Assembly: GCF_012516315.1 (NCBI RefSeq)
Contig: NZ_CP051185.1
Coordinates: 4,965,363-5,029,362, forward strand
Direction: 5' to 3'
Source: Limnospira fusiformis SAG 85.79
Lineage (GTDB): Bacteria; Cyanobacteriota; Cyanobacteriia; Cyanobacteriales; Microcoleaceae
Length of the DNA stretch: 64,000 nt
The translations under genes were made by a program, and so were the position numbers. This document shows, in pieces, positions 1 through 9,098 of this stretch (positions within the stretch are counted from its first letter, which is position 1; every line of letters starts with the position of its first letter). The notes beneath the pieces were generated by a model. That model was given only the letters and a program-made list of their open reading frames with translations. It had not been told where the DNA came from and did no database searches.

Positions 1-946
1 GACCCTCTGCTAAAATTTCTGCGGCCCCACTTTTACAATTAGTGGAAATTACCGGAGTGCCAACCGCCATAGCTTCAATTAAAACTGTTGGTAAACCTTC
101 CCAGCGAGAAGATAACACAAATACTGCAGCATTTGCCATATAAGGATAGGGATTATCAGCATATCCTAATAGGGCGGCATCATCTCCTAAACCATGATCT
201 TGGATGAGATTTTCGAGGCGATCGCCATCAGGTCCCCAACCTAAAATTCCTAGGCGCACTTGTCGCACTTGTCGCACTTTAGCAAAGGCTTTAATTAAGG
301 TGGGAAAATCTTTTTGTGCTTCCAGTTTTCCGACTCCTAAAATTACTGGAGGTTCCCCCGGTTGAAACCAAGGATGATCTAAAGTTTCTCCAGCTTTTTG
401 CCATAGTTCCGGCGTGATAACTGGGTTATAAATATATTGAATGCGATCGCTATTTAAACCCGTACTTTTAGCTAAGTTCTCAGCCGCCCCTTGAGAAACA
501 GCTACAATTCCATCCGCCCATGGGTAGAAATAGCGAACAAACAAAGGCAGCAAAATTTTTCTAAGTTTAGTAGTATGTTGTATTGCCTCCGAAAAAGTAT
601 TATGTTCAGACACCACCACGCGGGTGGAAACTCCCCCTAGACGTTTTGCCCAAACCGCAATTTCATTAGCATAATGGAGGGCAGAAAGTAGGGACTTAGG
701 CTGTGATTCCTGCAAATAATTTCTCAGGGCAAAAATAGTACCCAAAACCCCGGAAGCCCCCAAATCAACTATCCTTATTTCTGGTGGTACTTTTTCCAAG
801 TGAGGCCCCCAGCCTTTACCCAAAACTAAGTCTACTTTCAAGCCTTCTGCAATCAAACCACGACCCAGATTTAGCATAACCCTCTCCGCACCACCTCCGC
901 CGATATAACGAAGGAAAAGTGCCACATCGGGCTGAACTACAGCCAT
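1..946 (-). CDS. GT4 glycosyltransferase, 3' end outside window
   Basis: This is a GT-B fold, family 4 glycosyltransferase that transfers a sugar from a nucleotide donor to a growing surface glycan in the cytoplasm. It starts at the ATG on the minus strand at 946 and stays open to the left edge, so at least the last part is missing. Near the N-terminus it has the glycine-rich GGGGAERVMLNL stretch typical of the acceptor domain. Close to the window edge it has RWEGLPTVLIEAMAVGTPVI, which contains the EX7E donor-binding motif (E-GLPTVLI-E). It is divergent from the glycan cluster starting at 1274 and probably belongs to the same locus. The linkage and sugar cannot be told from sequence. Confidence 0.9.
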   Translation of the reverse strand, partial: MAVVQPDVALFLRYIGGGGAERVMLNLGRGLIAEGLKVDLVLGKGWGPHLEKVPPEIRIVDLGASGVLGTIFALRNYLQESQPKSLLSALHYANEIAVWAKRLGGVSTRVVVSEHNTFSEAIQHTTKLRKILLPLFVRYFYPWADGIVAVSQGAAENLAKSTGLNSDRIQYIYNPVITPELWQKAGETLDHPWFQPGEPPVILGVGKLEAQKDFPTLIKAFAKVRQVRQVRLGILGWGPDGDRLENLIQDHGLGDDAALLGYADNPYPYMANAAVFVLSSRWEGLPTVLIEAMAVGTPVISTNCKSGAAEILAEG

Positions 947-1273
947 AGTTAATAATTCCCAACAATGCTTTAATTATTCTATAATAATTAATATTGATTT
1001 GATTGTTAAATATTTATGATTAACTTTAATTATTAAAAAAGCAACTATATATTAGTTATTGATAACTATCAACAGATGACTTCCGATGAAAACCGTGCCA
1101 TAATCTACATCAAATTTTATGATAACCGCGCCTAGTATCACCCCGACAATAAGTAGAATTTATGCCTAGTTTGAGTCTAAACTAGGCTAAGATAAACATC
1201 TAAATTTCAGAAATTTATTTAATGTTTATCGTATTTTACCCAATTCGTATCACCTCAATTTTACCTATTAGTT
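947..1273. promoter_or_regulatory. Divergent intergenic region with a perfect inverted repeat
   Basis: This AT-rich, 327-bp gap separates two divergent genes and should hold promoters for both. A perfect 9-bp inverted repeat lies at 1164-1187 (arms GCCTAGTTT and AAACTAGGC, loop GAGTCT). No T-run follows it in either direction, so it looks more like an operator or an mRNA 5' structure than a terminator. I see no convincing ORF here. Confidence 0.5.
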
Positions 1274-2170
1274 ATGACTGCTAAAACTAACACCAATACA
1301 ACTCAGGTTTCTACTCCCAAAACTGATGCTAGAGATAGTCGCACCTGGGAGCAAATTCGAGAACATTATGAAATTGAACAAGAACTAGCCCGCCAGTTAA
1401 TGAATTCTACCAGAGAGGAACGCATGGGTGGGCATTTATACACTCAGGTATATAATCAACTCTTCCAAAAAGTCCCGCATCATCCTCAACTTACCCGAAA
1501 ATCTAGCCCCGAAATTCAAACTTGGATTGTTAACCAGCGTCTGCAATTATTAGCCCGTTTTCTTAACCCAGAAATCACCTATTTAGAAATAGGTCCTGGT
1601 GATTGTAGTTTATCCATAGAAGTCGCTCAACGAGTCAAACGAGTTTACGCAGTTGATGTATCAACTGAAATTACTAAACTACCGAATATTCCCGATAATA
1701 TGGAAATTTTTATTTCCGATGGTTGTAATATTCCCGTCCCTAAAAATACAGTTAATTTAGCCTATAGTCATCAATTAATGGAGCATTTACATCCTGATGA
1801 TGCCCTAGAACAGCTTGAAAATATCTACAATACTTTAGCTGCAAATGGTAAGTATATTTGTATCACACCTAATTGGTATTCAGGTCCCCATGATGTTTCT
1901 CGCCACTTTGATCAGCAAGCTACTGGCTTTCATTTAAAAGAATATAAACTCAGTGAAATGTATGATATTTTTAAGAAAGTAGGTTTTTCTAAGATAATTT
2001 GGGTGAAGTCTAACGGCAAAATTTACTTAGAAATTCCCATCAATAGTATATCAATTAATGTGATTAAGTTGGTAGAATATTTATTAAACATTTTTCCTTA
2101 TAAATTGAGACAAAAATTAGCCAACACCCCCCTGTTATTTAGAGGTATGACTATCATCGGATATAGATAA
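1274..2170 (+). CDS. Class I SAM-dependent methyltransferase
   Basis: A 298-residue cytoplasmic methyltransferase of the Methyltransf_11/FkbM-like Rossmann type. The SAM-binding motif I is YLEIGPGD at about residues 101-108, followed by the acidic strand end VYAVDVS near residue 125 and a motif resembling EHLHPDDA in the catalytic half. It opens the plus-strand glycan cluster and is 21 bp upstream of a glycosyltransferase. It therefore probably O-methylates a sugar or glycan intermediate; that role is inferred from context only. The first about 25 residues are Thr/Asn-rich and poorly conserved in look, so the start could be slightly later. Confidence 0.85.
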   Translation: MTAKTNTNTTQVSTPKTDARDSRTWEQIREHYEIEQELARQLMNSTREERMGGHLYTQVYNQLFQKVPHHPQLTRKSSPEIQTWIVNQRLQLLARFLNPEITYLEIGPGDCSLSIEVAQRVKRVYAVDVSTEITKLPNIPDNMEIFISDGCNIPVPKNTVNLAYSHQLMEHLHPDDALEQLENIYNTLAANGKYICITPNWYSGPHDVSRHFDQQATGFHLKEYKLSEMYDIFKKVGFSKIIWVKSNGKIYLEIPINSISINVIKLVEYLLNIFPYKLRQKLANTPLLFRGMTIIGYR

Positions 2171-2191
2171 ATTTAGGGGGATAAAATAACC

Positions 2192-3427
2192 GTGAAAAAT
2201 TACCCACAAAAATTGATGCTGTTTGACCTTTCGATTCGAGGTCATCATCCCAGTTATATTCGTCATTTAATTGAATATTGGCAAATCCATAAAATCCCCA
2301 AAAATCTGGAAATTGTGGTGTCTTGCCGATTTCTGGATGAACATCAGGATGTAGTTGAATTGAGTCAAGGTGATCATCATCAAGACATCCATTTTGTGCC
2401 AATTACCCAAGCCGAAGAAGAACATCTTAACTCCCGAAAATCTAAGTTAAAAAGACTAAGTCGCAATTTTAAAGAGTGGGAAATTTTCTGCAAGTATGCC
2501 ACCAACTTGAGACCAGATCATTGTCTGATTATGTATTTTGATACCTGTCAAATTCCCCTAGCCTTTGGGGCAAAATCACCCTGCAAATTTTCGGGGATTT
2601 ATTTTCGGCCGACCTTTCACTATCACCAATTAGATCATTACGATCGCACTTGGAAAAATTACCTGCAACAGTTACGCGAAAAAATAGCCCTAAAACGCAT
2701 TTTGGCTAATCCTCAACTCCAAACAGTTTTTTGCCTTGATCCTTTCGCCGTCCCCCAACTTAATCAGTTTCCTAAGTTTCCGAGTCAACCTAAAGCTGTC
2801 TACCTTCCTGATCCGGTCAAATTGGATAATTTCAAACCAATTATAATAGATGATTGGCGCAAGAGTCTCCAAATTGATTCTCAGCGGCGAGTATTTTTAT
2901 TATTTGGTGCTTTAACAGCACGTAAAGGCATCTATCAGCTACTGGATAGCATTGCTAGTTTACCAGCAGATTTGTGTCAAAAACTGTGTATTCTCCTGGT
3001 AGGAGAGTCTAGCATTGCTAATTCCCTAGACAGCCAAATTAGCGAAATTTGTCAAACTAAGCCCATTCAAATTATTAGATATTATCAATTTGTGCCGGAG
3101 TCAGAAGTTATGGCTTATTTTCAAATTGCCGATGTAGTTTTAGCACCGTATCAGCGCCATGTGGGGATGAGTGGTATTCTCTTATTGGCGGCGGCAGCTA
3201 ACAAACCTGTACTATGTTCTAATTATGGATTAATGGGAGAAATGGTGCGACGGTATCATCTGGGATTAACTGTTGATTCTAGCCAACCCCAAGAAATTGC
3301 TAAGGGATTAATTAAGTTTTTAGAAATTTCTAATCCCCTGGAATTTGGCGATCCGGTGCAAATGCAAAATTGGGTTAAACAAAACTCAGCATCCGAGTTT
3401 TCACGGATTATTTTTGAAAAAGTCTAG
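2192..3427 (+). CDS. GT4-like glycosyltransferase
   Basis: A 411-residue glycosyltransferase with a GT-B layout. The second Rossmann domain begins near FLLFGALTARKGIYQLL (about residue 234), the classic GLY-rich/RKG phosphate-binding turn. It starts with GTG at 2192, preceded by a strong AGGGGG ribosome site at 2175-2180. The usual EX7E motif is not intact: the segment around GMSGILLLAAAANKPVL lacks the first glutamate, so donor binding may differ from its neighbours. It is the second gene of the plus-strand glycan cluster. Confidence 0.8.
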   Translation: MKNYPQKLMLFDLSIRGHHPSYIRHLIEYWQIHKIPKNLEIVVSCRFLDEHQDVVELSQGDHHQDIHFVPITQAEEEHLNSRKSKLKRLSRNFKEWEIFCKYATNLRPDHCLIMYFDTCQIPLAFGAKSPCKFSGIYFRPTFHYHQLDHYDRTWKNYLQQLREKIALKRILANPQLQTVFCLDPFAVPQLNQFPKFPSQPKAVYLPDPVKLDNFKPIIIDDWRKSLQIDSQRRVFLLFGALTARKGIYQLLDSIASLPADLCQKLCILLVGESSIANSLDSQISEICQTKPIQIIRYYQFVPESEVMAYFQIADVVLAPYQRHVGMSGILLLAAAANKPVLCSNYGLMGEMVRRYHLGLTVDSSQPQEIAKGLIKFLEISNPLEFGDPVQMQNWVKQNSASEFSRIIFEKV

Positions 3428-3534
3428 TTAAGATGGCTCGGCTTGATCAGTCAGGTGAAATCAATATATGCTATGGTTATTTGACTTTCACTTATATTTA
3501 AGTTGAGGCATAAAAATAAAATCAAGATCAAACT

Positions 3535-4491
3535 ATGACCAAGCTAATTATTCAAATCCCCTGTTTTAACGAAGCACCAAATCTCGGACTTACCCTATCA
3601 GAACTTCCTCGCCAAATTCCCGGCATTGATTGTGTAGAATGGCTAATTATTAATGATGGTAGCTTTGATAATACTGTAGAGGTTGCCAAAGCCTGTGGTG
3701 TTGATTATGTGGTAAATTTTGACCATAATCAAGGTTTGGCTAAAGCATTTATGGCAGGAATTGAAGCATCCTTAAAAGCCGGAGCCGATATTATTGTTAA
3801 CACCGATGCCGATAACCAATACTGCGCCCAAGATATCCCCAAACTCATCGAACCAATTTTATTAGGTTATGCAGAAGTCGTCATTGGAGCCAGACCCATT
3901 GAGAATATTCAACACTTTTCTCCTGCTAAAAAGTTCTTACAAAAACTCGGTAGTCGTGTTGTGCGACTTGCCAGTAGCACTAAGATCGCCGATGCTCCCA
4001 GTGGTTTTAGAGCTTTTAGTCGCAAAGCAGCCATGCAGCTTAATGTTTTTAATGAATATACTTATACCTTAGAAACCATTATTCAAGCAGGTCAAAAAGG
4101 TGTCGCTCTTACATCCGTACCTATCCGTACTAATTCCTATTTACGACCTTCGCGATTAGTTAAAAGTATTCCTTACTATATCCAGCGGTCAATTTTTACC
4201 ATTTTTAGAATTTTCATGACCTATAGACCGCTGCGATTATTCACTTTTCTAGGAAGTTTTCCCCTAAGTTTAGGATTGATATTATGTATACGTTGGTTAG
4301 TGCTATTTGTAGGAGAACCTACCCGCGCTCGCGCTCCCAGTTTAATTTTAGCAGCCATCCTAATTTTAATTGGTTTTCAATTGTGGATGTTCGGTCTAAT
4401 TGCTGATTTAATGTCAGTCAATCGAAAAATGCTAGAAGATATTCAACTTCGCTTGCGGAGGATGGAATATGACCATCACAAAGAAAACTAA
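3535..4491 (+). CDS. Membrane GT2 glycosyltransferase (polyprenyl-phosphate type)
   Basis: A 318-residue GT-A enzyme related to dolichyl/polyprenyl-phosphate mannosyl- or glucosyltransferases. The N-terminus IPCFNEAPNL, the LIINDGSFDNT segment near residue 43 and NTDADNQY near residue 88 (metal-binding DxD-type motif) mark the catalytic domain. Two hydrophobic segments near residues 235-260 and 268-292 anchor it in the membrane. Such enzymes usually load a sugar onto undecaprenyl phosphate for use outside the cytoplasm. The next gene is a flippase-like membrane protein 24 bp away, so the pair may make and translocate or use the lipid-linked sugar. Confidence 0.85.
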   Translation: MTKLIIQIPCFNEAPNLGLTLSELPRQIPGIDCVEWLIINDGSFDNTVEVAKACGVDYVVNFDHNQGLAKAFMAGIEASLKAGADIIVNTDADNQYCAQDIPKLIEPILLGYAEVVIGARPIENIQHFSPAKKFLQKLGSRVVRLASSTKIADAPSGFRAFSRKAAMQLNVFNEYTYTLETIIQAGQKGVALTSVPIRTNSYLRPSRLVKSIPYYIQRSIFTIFRIFMTYRPLRLFTFLGSFPLSLGLILCIRWLVLFVGEPTRARAPSLILAAILILIGFQLWMFGLIADLMSVNRKMLEDIQLRLRRMEYDHHKEN

Positions 4492-4515
4492 ATTTTAGCC
4501 AGAGTATTCTAATCT

Positions 4516-5469
4516 ATGAAGCGATTTATTTCCATTGCTGTTAGCATTATAATCCTGTCAATTATTTATTCTAAAATTGACCTCCAAGGATTAGCAGATA
4601 TCTTGATAAATTCCCATCCTTTTTGGATGCCTGTCAGTTTGGCTATGGTAATTCCTATTACTTTATTTACCGCTTGGCGACTACAACAACTTATGCCCAA
4701 AAGCACCTATCTCGGATTTTGGGAAGCTAATCGCCTGATTCTAGCTGCTAGTGTTTTAAATATGGTTTTACCCTCAAAAATGGGAGATATTGCTAAAGCG
4801 TATTTTATGCGAGAACGGGGACATTTAAGCGGTTCTCTTTCCCTTTCATTGGTGGTATTTGAGAAATCATGTGATTTACTATCTTTATTGTTATGGTGTG
4901 TATTCGGTCTATTTTTATACCATCGAAAAGATTTGATTTTTCTGACAATGACTTTGGGTGTAACCACGGGTTTAATTATCGGAATTTTGATTTTGAGTTC
5001 TCGGAATTTTGCAGATTTTTTGTTTTTCATTTTAGAGAAAATTACTCCGAAAACTATCGGAAAAAAAATCGCAAAGTTGCAGGAATCTTGGACAGCAATG
5101 CACGAACATTTTTGGAGTGATAAGCGCCAGCTTCTCAAAATTAGTGCTACTTCAATTTTTATTTGGTTTTTGCATTTACTACAAATTTGGTTTTTTATCC
5201 TTGCACTTAATGCCTGGGTTCCTTTTATTACGAATCTTGCTCTCTCTCCCTTAGCTATTTTAGCTGGATTAATGCCTTTAACTTTTGCGGGGGTGGGTAC
5301 GAGGGATGCAGCCTTAGTGATTTTCTATGAACCTTATTTTAATGCTACAGTGGCAGCAGGGTTAGGGTTATTATGCACTGCTCGCTACTTTCTCCCGGCT
5401 GTAGGAGGCTTGCCATTTTTAAGCCAATATTTAACTACAGTCAGAAATCTGAAACAATCTGATATATAG
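4516..5469 (+). CDS. Flippase-like integral membrane protein (LPG synthase TM / UPF0104 family)
   Basis: A 317-residue polytopic membrane protein with about 7-8 hydrophobic helices and little soluble sequence. It matches the lysylphosphatidylglycerol-synthase transmembrane domain family (AglD/MprF N-terminal-like). Typical family features include NMVLPSKMGDIAKAYFM near residue 82 and the C-terminal GVGTRDAALVIFYEPY. Stand-alone members commonly sit beside glycosyltransferases and are suspected lipid-glycan flippases. Here it follows a GT2 gene and precedes a GT4 gene by 14 bp, fitting that role; function is inferred. Confidence 0.85.
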   Translation: MKRFISIAVSIIILSIIYSKIDLQGLADILINSHPFWMPVSLAMVIPITLFTAWRLQQLMPKSTYLGFWEANRLILAASVLNMVLPSKMGDIAKAYFMRERGHLSGSLSLSLVVFEKSCDLLSLLLWCVFGLFLYHRKDLIFLTMTLGVTTGLIIGILILSSRNFADFLFFILEKITPKTIGKKIAKLQESWTAMHEHFWSDKRQLLKISATSIFIWFLHLLQIWFFILALNAWVPFITNLALSPLAILAGLMPLTFAGVGTRDAALVIFYEPYFNATVAAGLGLLCTARYFLPAVGGLPFLSQYLTTVRNLKQSDI

Positions 5470-5483
5470 AAAATCTAAAAATC

Positions 5484-6620
5484 ATGAAAAATCTCCGTGT
5501 GGCTTGGTTACTTACTTCGGCTTTTTACTACTGGCAGCCTTCCCTAAGTTGCTATAGTAAACAATTCCCGGATACTACGGTTTTCACCAGTCGCTGGCAT
5601 GGTTTCGCACCGGGACTAGAGGATAGTTTTCGAGTGGAAATTTTAGGCGATCGCCAAATTATTTCCATCAAAAAATCTACCAATAGCTATGGGGATAATT
5701 TTACCTATCTTCCCCTAAATATTGTTAAGCGATTACTCAAGTTTAAACCAGATTTAATTTTTTCTAACTCCTTTGGCGTGTGGACAATTTTAGCAATTTT
5801 ATTTAAACCTATAGGACGTTGGCGAGTTGTCATCGCCTACGAAGGAAGTTCTCCCGGTGTAGACTATCGTAACTCCCCCCTACGTCTAGCTATTAGACGA
5901 GTTATGGTGAAAGCCGCTGATGCTTGTATTACCAACTCTCACGGCGGCAAAAATTATCTAATAGAGGTTCTAAATGCCCAAGAAAATCAAGTTTTTGTTC
6001 ATCCCTATGAAGTGCCTTGGGTGCAGTCCATGGGTACTCCTGATCCGCATTTGAAATCCACATCTTCTCAACAGCTAACCTTTTTATTTGTGGGGGGAAT
6101 TATTCCTCGCAAAGGCCTGAGCTATCTTTTAGAAGCCTGTGCTATACTACAACAACAGGGAGAAACCAATTATCAGTTATGGGTGGTGGGTGATGGCCAT
6201 CAACGACCGGAGCTAGAAACTTTTTGTCAACAAAATCAACTCACCAATTATGTGCGTTGGTTCGGTCGGGTAGAATACCATCAATTAGCCACTTATTTCA
6301 CCCAAGCTGATGTTTTTGTCTTACCAACTTTGGAGGATACTTGGGGAATGGTAGTATTAGAGGCAATGGTTTTGGGGCGACCTGTTTTGTGTTCTGAATT
6401 GGCGGGAGCATCTGAATTAATTACTGATGGAGAAAACGGTTATTGTTTTCATCCCCAACAGCCGAAATATTTAGCAGAATTGATGGCCAGGTTTATTCAA
6501 AATCCCGAATTAGCTAAGTTAATGGGAATGCGATCGCAAAAACTAATGGATAATTACACCCCAGAAGCCGCAGCTAATTTTCTCAATCAGGTTACATCTT
6601 TTATATTTCCGAATTACTAG
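5484..6620 (+). CDS. GT4 glycosyltransferase
   Basis: A 378-residue family 4 glycosyltransferase. The donor-binding half starts near FVGGIIPRKGLSYLLEA (about residue 204). It contains LPTLEDTWGMVVLEAMVLGRPVL, an EX7E-like donor site. In the acceptor half, GSSPGVDYRNSPLRL lies near residue 130. It is packed tightly in the glycan operon, 14 bp after the flippase-like gene and 15 bp before the next glycosyltransferase. Donor and acceptor are unknown. Confidence 0.9.
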   Translation: MKNLRVAWLLTSAFYYWQPSLSCYSKQFPDTTVFTSRWHGFAPGLEDSFRVEILGDRQIISIKKSTNSYGDNFTYLPLNIVKRLLKFKPDLIFSNSFGVWTILAILFKPIGRWRVVIAYEGSSPGVDYRNSPLRLAIRRVMVKAADACITNSHGGKNYLIEVLNAQENQVFVHPYEVPWVQSMGTPDPHLKSTSSQQLTFLFVGGIIPRKGLSYLLEACAILQQQGETNYQLWVVGDGHQRPELETFCQQNQLTNYVRWFGRVEYHQLATYFTQADVFVLPTLEDTWGMVVLEAMVLGRPVLCSELAGASELITDGENGYCFHPQQPKYLAELMARFIQNPELAKLMGMRSQKLMDNYTPEAAANFLNQVTSFIFPNY

Positions 6621-6635
6621 ACCAAAGGAGGAAGC

Positions 6636-7880
6636 GTGGAACCTTTAAATATTCTAATTTCAGCCTACGCCTGTCGTCCAGGAGAAGGTTCAGAACCAGG
6701 CTTGGGTTGGAATCCCATTCAGGAAGTAGCAAAATATCATAATGTTTGGGTTCTCACCCGACAAAATAACCGCCCAACCATTGAAGCCGAACTCAAGCAA
6801 AACCCCATAATTAAACTACAGGTAATTTACTGCGAACCTCCCTCCTGGGTGCGGCCAGCAAATCTCAAACAAAGGGTAGTTTACCTGCACTATTATTTAT
6901 GGCAAATAGCAGCTTATTTTGTTGCCAAACAACTCCAGGAAACCATCACTTTTGATGTAGTGCATCATGTCACCTATGAGCGCCACTCAACCCCCAGTTT
7001 TTTAGCACTTCTTCCTATACCTTTTTTATGGGGACCTGTAGGCGGTGGAGAATCGGCCCCCAAAGCCTTCTGGCTAGACTTCGGTTGGCGGGGAATTATG
7101 TATGAAATAATGCGAGATATAGCCCGAAATTTAGGAGAATTAGACCCCTTCGTTAAACTCACCGCGCAACGCAGTGTTTTAGTCTGGGGAACCACAGCAG
7201 AAACCACCCAGAGACTCAGAAAATTAGGGGCGAAAAATGTAGAGGTTTTATCTCAGTTAGGATTATCTGATTTAGAAATCACTCAACTCAGCCAGTTGGC
7301 TGACTCTCAACCTCAAGGGGTTAAATTTATCAGTATCGGCCGTCTGTTACACTGGAAAGGGTTTCATCTCGGACTCAAAGCCTTCGCCGAAGCCAAATTG
7401 CCTCCAGATGCCGAATATTGGATCGTCGGAGATGGGCCAGAACGTCGCCGACTTGAAACCCTAGTTCAAAATTTGGGAATTGCCAACCAAGTTAAATTCT
7501 GGAATCAGTTATCCAGACCGGAAACCCTCAAAAAACTATCAGAATGCTTGGGGTTAGTTCATCCCAGCTTACACGAGTCTGGGGGCTTAGTTTGTGTAGA
7601 AGCAATGGCGGCAGGTCGCCCGGTTATTTGTTTAAATTTAGGGGGACCAGCATTAATTGTTTCTGAGGATGCAGGCTTTAAAGTTGAGCCAAATAACCCC
7701 GATCAAGTTATCAATGATTTAGCTAATGCCATGACTATTGTAGCTAATGATAAGCATCTGTGGAAACAAAAAAGCGATCGCTCTCGCGCCAGAGTTAAAA
7801 ACTTGTATAGTTGGCAAAACAAAGGGCCAGAACTAGCTAACTTATATGAAACAATCCACAATTCTCATAATTCGGTATAA
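6636..7880 (+). CDS. GT4 glycosyltransferase
   Basis: A 414-residue family 4 glycosyltransferase. The N-terminal ILISAYACRPGEGSEPGLGW is a hallmark of one GT4 subgroup seen in exopolysaccharide loci. The C-terminal half has SIGRLLHWKGFHLGLKAF near residue 232 and an intact EX7E motif in HESGGLVCVEAMAAGRPVI. It begins with GTG at 6636, supported by an AAAGGAGG ribosome site about 5 bp upstream. The gene ends 5 bp before the next one, so translation is probably coupled. Confidence 0.9.
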   Translation: MEPLNILISAYACRPGEGSEPGLGWNPIQEVAKYHNVWVLTRQNNRPTIEAELKQNPIIKLQVIYCEPPSWVRPANLKQRVVYLHYYLWQIAAYFVAKQLQETITFDVVHHVTYERHSTPSFLALLPIPFLWGPVGGGESAPKAFWLDFGWRGIMYEIMRDIARNLGELDPFVKLTAQRSVLVWGTTAETTQRLRKLGAKNVEVLSQLGLSDLEITQLSQLADSQPQGVKFISIGRLLHWKGFHLGLKAFAEAKLPPDAEYWIVGDGPERRRLETLVQNLGIANQVKFWNQLSRPETLKKLSECLGLVHPSLHESGGLVCVEAMAAGRPVICLNLGGPALIVSEDAGFKVEPNNPDQVINDLANAMTIVANDKHLWKQKSDRSRARVKNLYSWQNKGPELANLYETIHNSHNSV

Positions 7881-7885
7881 TTACA

Positions 7886-9031
7886 GTGAATATCATTATT
7901 TTTAATAGTCTACTGCTTCCTCCCTCCCAAACCTTTATCCGAGATCCCGCCGAAAAACTTGAGAAATTTACCCCTTATTATGTAGGTTGTCGGCGGGTTA
8001 AGGGGTTAGATTTACCTGAAAAACGTACTTTAGTTATTAATCAAGGAAAGCCTATAGATAAAGTAGCAGAACAGCTTTTTAAAATCACTGGATTTGCGCC
8101 GGAAATTTATGGGAAAGTCCACCAATTAAATCCCCTGCTGATTCATGCTCAATTTGGCTTGAGTGGGGCGCTAATGTTGCCTTGGGTGGTGCGGCTAAAA
8201 ATTCCGCTTATTGTCCATTATAGGGGCGCTGATGCCACGGTAAAGGAACAATCATCTCGCTATAGCTCCCTCAACCATTGGGTTTATTTTCAGCGCCTAG
8301 CAACCTTGAAACAACAGACCACATTATTTTTAACTGTTTCTAAGTTTATTGAAAAAAAACTGCTAGAACAGGGATTTCCACCCGATAAAATTCAGACCCA
8401 TTATCATGGTGTTGATGTTCATCAATTTACGCCTGATTTGGCTATTAAACGAGAGCCAATTGTTTTATTTGTAGGTCGGCTAACCGAAAAAAAAGGCTGT
8501 GAATATTTAATTAAAGCTATGGCTAAAATACAATCCCAACAACCTGCTCTCAAATTAGTGATCATCGGTGATGGCCCCCTACGAACCGCCCTCGAAACCT
8601 CCGCCGCCAATACCCTCAAAAATTATCAATTTTTGGGTGTACAATCTCCAGAAATAGTCAAAAATTGGATGAACCGCGCCCAAATTATGGCGACTCCCAG
8701 CATCACCGGAACCCAGGGAGACTCAGAGGGTTTACCGAATGTGGTTTTAGAAGCACAGGCGATGGGTCTCCCTGTGGTCAGCACCTACCACGCAGGTATC
8801 CCAGAAGCGGTGATTGATGGAGAAACTGGCTTTCTTTGTCCAGAAAGAGATATAGATGGTTTAGCTAACTCAATACAGCAATTATTAACTAATTTGGAAA
8901 TGTGGCAAAAATTTAGTCAACAAGGACGAAAATATATGCAGTCCAATTTTAATCGCGATCGCCAAACGCGAAGATTAGAAGAAATTTATACAACCGTTTT
9001 AGCGCCGCCTGAATTAGGGAAAGGAACATAG
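7886..9031 (+). CDS. GT4 glycosyltransferase
   Basis: A 381-residue family 4 glycosyltransferase starting with GTG at 7886. The donor domain begins near FVGRLTEKKGCEYLIKA (about residue 195) and the EX7E motif is present in SEGLPNVVLEAQAMGLPVV. The HYRGADA segment in the N-terminal half resembles colanic-acid type WcaL/AmsK transferases. No strong ribosome site precedes the GTG, and the previous gene ends 5 bp earlier, so reinitiation is likely. It probably adds one sugar in repeat-unit assembly. Confidence 0.88.
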   Translation: MNIIIFNSLLLPPSQTFIRDPAEKLEKFTPYYVGCRRVKGLDLPEKRTLVINQGKPIDKVAEQLFKITGFAPEIYGKVHQLNPLLIHAQFGLSGALMLPWVVRLKIPLIVHYRGADATVKEQSSRYSSLNHWVYFQRLATLKQQTTLFLTVSKFIEKKLLEQGFPPDKIQTHYHGVDVHQFTPDLAIKREPIVLFVGRLTEKKGCEYLIKAMAKIQSQQPALKLVIIGDGPLRTALETSAANTLKNYQFLGVQSPEIVKNWMNRAQIMATPSITGTQGDSEGLPNVVLEAQAMGLPVVSTYHAGIPEAVIDGETGFLCPERDIDGLANSIQQLLTNLEMWQKFSQQGRKYMQSNFNRDRQTRRLEEIYTTVLAPPELGKGT

Positions 9032-9098
9032 CCAGCATAATGAGAAAGTTTACGGTATAATGACTATAACAATTTACTGAGGTACTAACTCAATCTCA

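Noticed and set aside
4707..5138. Minus-strand ORF of 143 codons
   Set aside because: It lies wholly inside the flippase-like gene on the other strand, has a basic low-quality composition and resembles no family.
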